10,427 nucleotides of DNA from an uncultured Ruminococcus sp. (GTDB lineage: Bacteria > Bacillota > Clostridia > Oscillospirales > Ruminococcaceae), in NCBI GenBank assembly GCA_947174625.1, contig CAMWJT010000029.1:1-10427 (forward strand), given 5' to 3'. Shown here in pieces: positions 7,643 to 10,427 of the stretch. The notes under the pieces are model-generated. The model made no database searches, was not told where the DNA came from, and saw only the letters and a program-made list of their open reading frames with translations. The position numbers and the translations under genes were made by a program. Within the stretch, counting starts at the first letter, position 1; every line of letters begins with the position of its first letter.

Positions 7643-7659
7643 GTTAAATCTAAGTTAAA
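7643..7659 (-). promoter_or_regulatory. Candidate Pho-box-like direct repeat upstream of the phosphate transporter promoter
   Basis: On the minus strand, TTTAAC occurs twice with an exact 11-base period (7654-7659 and 7643-7648, spacer TTAGA), ending 12 bases upstream of the -35. PhoP/PhoB boxes in Firmicutes are tandem TTAACA-like hexamers about 11 bp apart, in this position relative to the promoter. The site and its link to phosphate control are inference, and the region is A+T-rich. The rest of 7582-7735 holds only the promoter and the hairpin at 7681. Confidence 0.42.
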
Positions 7660-7680
7660 TTTAAATAAATTAAAAATAAA

Positions 7681-7730
7681 TTCCCCACGCCGTGAAATGG
7701 AATGCTTCACGGGATGGGAAATTTTTGTTT
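7681..7730. terminator. Hairpin terminator after darG
   Basis: An imperfect stem between 7681-7696 (TTCCCCACGCCGTGAA) and 7706-7720 (TTCACGGGATGGGAA) closes on a 9-base loop. It lies 15 bases after the darG stop. On the minus strand it is followed by a T-rich run (AATTTATTTTTAATTT), and on the plus strand by ATTTTTGTTT, so it could work in both directions. Confidence 0.75.
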
Positions 7731-7735
7731 CTACA

Positions 7736-8764
7736 TTAATTTTCTGCAATCTGATAACCACATAATGTATTATCAATCAAACCGTAAGATTCAAGTGATT
7801 GTATTGCATTCAGAATCTCATTTTCACTGAACCGTGCCGCTTTTTCTTCTGACCAGTTTTTAAATTGTCTGATAATATCATATTTTTTTATGCCTTGTTG
7901 TTTCTGGATAATAAATAATACAGTTGCTGCGCCTTCTACATCTTTTGTTGTTTCAAAATGATTTGTAAATGTAGCGGCTTTTTCAATATAAGGCGTATAG
8001 TAGGAGAGCTTTTCTTCTACGGATTGACTGATTAGTTTTTTCAACAGGATTTCGTACGCTTTTTCGGTGCTGTCAACATTATAATATGTTTGAAACTCTT
8101 TGATATTCCTGCAAATTACATCAATTGAATGGTCATACGGTCCATAGTTTGCTTTTTTGAAATGGAAATACTCTTTCTGCGAAAGTATATTCATAAAATA
8201 TGCTGTTTTCTGCAAGCAAATGTCATTGAAATGGTTCTGATCCAATGCAAATTTCATCTTCATCAAAATCAATGCGGATGGTGAAAGCTGAGGCTCAGCA
8301 GAAGCAACAGCCTGATAATTTCTGGATGGTTCATAAATATAAATTTCTGTGGTTTTCTCAATTGATTTTAATTTCGCAAGCATCAGTTTTTTTACTTCAC
8401 TCCAATTCAGACCACCATTTCCACTGCCTAACGGTGGGATCGCAATAGAGGAAATCTGCCTGGATTGTATTTGATTCACCAATTCTTCCAGACCGGAAGA
8501 AATATATTCTATTCTGGATTTTTCCCGCCATTTGTTTTTGGTTGGAAAATTGATAATCAAATGATTTTCCGTCTCATAACAATGCAGTGTACCGGGAACA
8601 AGTTCCCCCCCTTTGCATTTTTTCACATAAGCAGTATTCATCTCTGGAAAACGCAGTTTGAACTGATAAGCGATTCCCTTGCCCATATATCCTTCACAGT
8701 TGACAGTATTGACTAACGCATACGCATCTGATTGCAGGAGATCCCCCGTTACAAAATGAAACAT
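7736..8764 (-). CDS. darG: DarG: macrodomain DNA ADP-ribosylglycohydrolase antitoxin
   Basis: Antitoxin partner of the DarT gene just upstream. The N-terminal macrodomain (about 1-150) removes ADP-ribose from DNA bases in characterised DarG proteins. The C-terminal domain binds and blocks DarT. Visible macrodomain motifs are VTGDLL (5-10), ALVNTVN (16-22), YMGKGIA (26-32), a basic NFPTKNKWREKS cluster (72-83) that includes the region of the catalytic lysine in DarG, and PPLGSGNGGLNW (110-121). The C-terminal half (about 160-342) has LQKTAYFMN (184-192) and ANYGPYDHSI (205-214), a pattern shared with DarG C-terminal domains and resembling DUF4065/Panacea-type antitoxin domains. The frame is open to 8827, overlapping darT, but DarG proteins start as MxHxVxGxLL, so the ATG at 8764 (AAGGA 10 bases upstream, 16 bases after the darT stop) is chosen. 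The length is 342 residues, normal for DarG. Translation is probably coupled to darT. Confidence 0.93.
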   Translation of the reverse strand: MFHFVTGDLLQSDAYALVNTVNCEGYMGKGIAYQFKLRFPEMNTAYVKKCKGGELVPGTLHCYETENHLIINFPTKNKWREKSRIEYISSGLEELVNQIQSRQISSIAIPPLGSGNGGLNWSEVKKLMLAKLKSIEKTTEIYIYEPSRNYQAVASAEPQLSPSALILMKMKFALDQNHFNDICLQKTAYFMNILSQKEYFHFKKANYGPYDHSIDVICRNIKEFQTYYNVDSTEKAYEILLKKLISQSVEEKLSYYTPYIEKAATFTNHFETTKDVEGAATVLFIIQKQQGIKKYDIIRQFKNWSEEKAARFSENEILNAIQSLESYGLIDNTLCGYQIAEN

Positions 8765-8780
8765 ATGCACATCGTCCTTT

Positions 8781-9422
8781 TTAAATATCTGAATTTGTTT
8801 GAATCTTGAAGTAAAAAGAATTAACAACTATACGAGGTTGATTATCAACATGAAATGTTCTTAAAATTTCCTCTACAGAGTTTTTACATTGCTTGTCTTT
8901 TACAAAAATTGCCATAAAATCAAAAATCGGGATTCTGTGATTTGCAGGCGACAGACATTCTGCCATTTTTACCTGTTTATGATAGTTGTCATCAATATTT
9001 TGCTCTGATGCTTTTTGTTTGGTCAGCTCCATGACCTGCCAGTCAATCTTTGCAAATCCTTCCTGATAAGGATAAACCTGTACCGGTTCTTTCCAAAATT
9101 TACAATTTGGGTGAAGCGGTAAAATCCCAAAATCATTTTGTTCCGCATAATTACGATCCAAGCACAGATAAATAAATTTTTTGTGCGGGTAGGTACTTTT
9201 TACAGCTGCATCATAAGCTGTGTATTGATGAAAGTGAAACGGGATTCGGTCAGAAAGATGCAAACGCTCCCGTCCTGCCAGGATTTCATGATTTGCAGTA
9301 TCTACGAAATTCAGATTTTGTCGTCTCAAATCCCCTCTGGATAATAATCCATTCTGAACAATAGATGGAAAAACATCCAGCGTTGTCAAGTGATAAAATA
9401 ATTTGTCTTGCTGTATATTCAT
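8781..9422 (-). CDS. darT: DarT: DNA ADP-ribosyltransferase toxin (DUF4433)
   Basis: A toxin that, in characterised members, uses NAD+ to attach ADP-ribose to bases in single-stranded DNA, blocking replication; E. coli DarTG pairs defend against phage. This protein has 213 residues, a normal length. N-terminal YHLTTLDVFPSIVQNGLLSR (10-29) is the NAD-binding opening typical of DarT. IPFHFHQYTAYDAAV (60-74) stands where many thymidine-specific DarT2 proteins have PFYF.PRSPM. KMAECL (152-157) carries the likely catalytic glutamate, E155. The HFH variant means the target base (thymidine or guanosine) should not be assumed. The start is firm: AAGGAGG at 9432-9438 is 9 bases before the ATG. A further in-frame extension to 9476 would run through the promoter. 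The gene is followed 16 bases later by darG. All key motifs are present, so the toxin is probably active. Confidence 0.92.
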   Translation of the reverse strand: MNIQQDKLFYHLTTLDVFPSIVQNGLLSRGDLRRQNLNFVDTANHEILAGRERLHLSDRIPFHFHQYTAYDAAVKSTYPHKKFIYLCLDRNYAEQNDFGILPLHPNCKFWKEPVQVYPYQEGFAKIDWQVMELTKQKASEQNIDDNYHKQVKMAECLSPANHRIPIFDFMAIFVKDKQCKNSVEEILRTFHVDNQPRIVVNSFYFKIQTNSDI

Positions 9423-9431
9423 TTTCAAATT

Positions 9432-9438
9432 CCTCCTT
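9432..9438 (-). promoter_or_regulatory. Strong ribosome binding site of darT at the very start of the transcript
   Basis: AAGGAGG on the minus strand, 9 bases before the ATG at 9422. With the -10 box at 9445-9450, transcription should start near 9438, so the leader is only about 16-18 bases and begins with the ribosome site itself. This site fixes the darT start. Confidence 0.75.
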
Positions 9439-9444
9439 ATATTT

Positions 9445-9473
9445 ATTATAACATACTGAGAAGAAAAATGCAA
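9445..9473 (-). promoter_or_regulatory. Promoter of the darT-darG operon
   Basis: On the minus strand, TTGCAT (9468-9473), a 17-base spacer, then TATAAT (9445-9450) preceded by TGT, an extended -10. This is the most consensus-like promoter in the window. No internal promoter for darG was found. Confidence 0.8.
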
Positions 9474-9484
9474 CAATTTTTCTT
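9461..9484. repeat. Perfect inverted repeat over the darT -35 box, possible operator
   Basis: Arms AAGAAAAAT (9461-9469) and ATTTTTCTT (9476-9484) are perfect reverse complements separated by GCAACA. The repeat covers the whole -35 hexamer (9468-9473), where a bound protein would block RNA polymerase. Autoregulation by the antitoxin or by a separate repressor is inference; no DNA-binding repressor gene lies in the operon. Confidence 0.55.
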
Positions 9485-9512
9485 AAATTTAGATCTGTTC
9501 AATAAAGAGCCG

Positions 9513-9549
9513 TAAAAAATACCCCGCCGTTGCAGGTGGGGGATTTTTT
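9513..9549. terminator. Hairpin terminator after the leucine-rich-repeat gene, apparently bidirectional
   Basis: CCCCGCC (9522-9528) pairs with GGTGGGG (9535-9541), with one G-T wobble, around a 6-base loop. On the minus strand it is followed by TATTTTTTAC, giving a normal terminator for the gene ending at 9568. On the plus strand it is followed by a run of seven T. It separates that gene from the darT promoter. The short stretch 9485-9512 between it and the inverted repeat holds nothing recognisable. Confidence 0.82.
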
Positions 9550-9567
9550 TCGTTCTAAATCCGGAAA

Positions 9568-10427
9568 TCAGGAGCGATAACCTTTTTCTTTGAGATATTC
9601 CGTCATTGTGCCGGTAAAGCTCCCTGCGCCTGCTTCTGCCGCATATTGCAGAATGATTGCCGCATCCATAGAATTGACAACGCCGTTGCCGTCAAGGTCT
9701 CCGGCATCGTAGGCATCCTCTCCGGATGATACAGGCGGTGTAACGGGCTGATCCCCCGCCAATGCGAATGTATAGCCATTCGTTTCCGCATATTGCTGTA
9801 CATAAGAATCCGCCAAGCCATAGATTGTACCGTCTTGTGTTACGGGCAGAGTCATTTTGCCATCTGCAATTGTGCAGATTTTACTTCTGACAGTTGCAGA
9901 ATTCAGAGATGTACCGGAAAAGGCATTCACTTCGATTGCTGTGACATTATCAGGAATATCAATTGCTGTCAGACTTGTACAACCCTTAAATGCCTCTTTC
10001 CCGATTGTATTCAGCTTCTTTCCGAATGTAACCGTTTTTAGATTTGTACATCCCTGAAATGCCCCACAATCACCTGAATAACTGTAACCAAGGATTTCCG
10101 TCACACTGTCTGGAATTGTCACAGACTTCAACATTGCGCATCCCTTGAATGCCTTGTAATGAATGGATGTCACATTCTCAAGTGTCAAACTTGACATGCC
10201 CTTACAATTTTCAAAAGCAGAAACACCAATTGCACCGCCGGAAACTGTCACAGTTTCTAACTTACTGCATCCGGCAAAACAACTTTCACCAATTTCAGAA
10301 ACACTTTCCGGAACGCTTACTTCACTCATACCACATCCATAGAAAGCAGAATCACCCAAAGTTGTCACTTTGCCCGGAATTGTGAAGTTTCCAAGAGAAG
10401 CACAGCCCGAAAATGCAGACGTTCCAA
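9568..10427 (-). CDS. BspA-type leucine-rich-repeat surface protein with C-terminal dockerin-like module; N-terminus beyond window
   Basis: The frame is open through the right edge; 285 C-terminal residues are visible and the signal peptide and start are missing. An internal ATG at 10368 lies within a repeat and is not the start. About eight LRR_5/BspA repeats of 20-30 residues run to about residue 195, each with a core like IGxxAFxGCxxLxxVTIPxSVT (for example IGKEAFKGCTSLTAIDIPD). The typical end motif IYGLADSYVQQYAETNGYTF follows, then a Pro/Ser linker. The last 45 residues hold one calcium-loop motif, GDLDGNGVVNSMDAAIILQ, as in type I dockerins. Only one loop is present, not the usual two, and the second half is replaced by SFTGTMTEYLKEKGYRS. 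BspA-type proteins are usually secreted adhesins; dockerin modules bind cohesins in Ruminococcus cellulosomes. Cell-surface attachment is inference. It is followed by the terminator at 9513. Confidence 0.88.
   Translation of the reverse strand, partial: GTSAFSGCASLGNFTIPGKVTTLGDSAFYGCGMSEVSVPESVSEIGESCFAGCSKLETVTVSGGAIGVSAFENCKGMSSLTLENVTSIHYKAFKGCAMLKSVTIPDSVTEILGYSYSGDCGAFQGCTNLKTVTFGKKLNTIGKEAFKGCTSLTAIDIPDNVTAIEVNAFSGTSLNSATVRSKICTIADGKMTLPVTQDGTIYGLADSYVQQYAETNGYTFALAGDQPVTPPVSSGEDAYDAGDLDGNGVVNSMDAAIILQYAAEAGAGSFTGTMTEYLKEKGYRS

Noticed and set aside
8765..8827. Longer DarG start at 8827 overlapping darT
   Set aside because: It adds 21 residues not found at DarG N-termini. The macrodomain begins directly at the ATG at 8764.
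5161..9549. CRISPR array suggested by recurrent hairpins
   Set aside because: The four hairpins are 0.6-2 kb apart, separated by genes and differ in sequence; there is no repeat-spacer pattern.
9793..10385. Plus-strand open frames opposite the leucine-rich-repeat gene
   Set aside because: They are antisense shadows rich in Cys, His and Gln with no start signals; the minus-strand repeats are unmistakable.

Overview
This window looks like chromosomal DNA from a Gram-positive gut or rumen Clostridia bacterium, most likely Ruminococcus or a close relative in the Oscillospiraceae. The reasons are the A+T-rich spacers, the strong AGGAGG-type ribosome sites, the consensus sigma-A-type promoters, and a cell-surface BspA-type leucine-rich-repeat protein ending in a dockerin-like module. 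The genus is an inference; there is no rRNA or other marker gene.

Layout. On the left, a minus-strand pair encodes full-length polyphosphate kinase (ppk1, 1417-3465) followed by an AI-2E family membrane transporter that runs off the left edge (1-1379). A 270-base divergent spacer separates ppk1 from an aspartate kinase on the plus strand (3736-5067) and carries one good promoter for each side. The kinase ends in a strong intrinsic terminator and faces a small predicted exported protein of unknown function (5206-5676, minus). Next, on the minus strand, come a Na+/phosphate cotransporter with a C-terminal PhoU domain (5779-7560), a DarT/DarG DNA ADP-ribosylation toxin-antitoxin pair (darT 8781-9422, darG 7736-8764), and the C-terminal part of the leucine-rich-repeat protein (9568 to the right edge).

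How the genes relate. Two units concern phosphate: ppk1 stores phosphate as polyphosphate, and the PhoU-fused transporter moves phosphate. The transporter has a possible Pho-box-like 11-bp direct repeat just upstream of its promoter. The DarTG pair is an accessory defence-type module. It has its own near-consensus promoter, a very short leader, and a perfect inverted repeat over the -35 box that could be an operator. Each of the four minus-strand units between 5.2 and 9.6 kb ends in a similar C-rich/G-rich hairpin followed on the plus strand by a T-rich run. This suggests a dispersed hairpin family used as terminators.

The most interesting items are the DarTG module with its operator-like repeat, the candidate Pho box, and the recurring hairpin family. 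I did not find a multi-gene system that I would call previously undescribed. No tRNA, rRNA, CRISPR array or intact transposase gene was seen.
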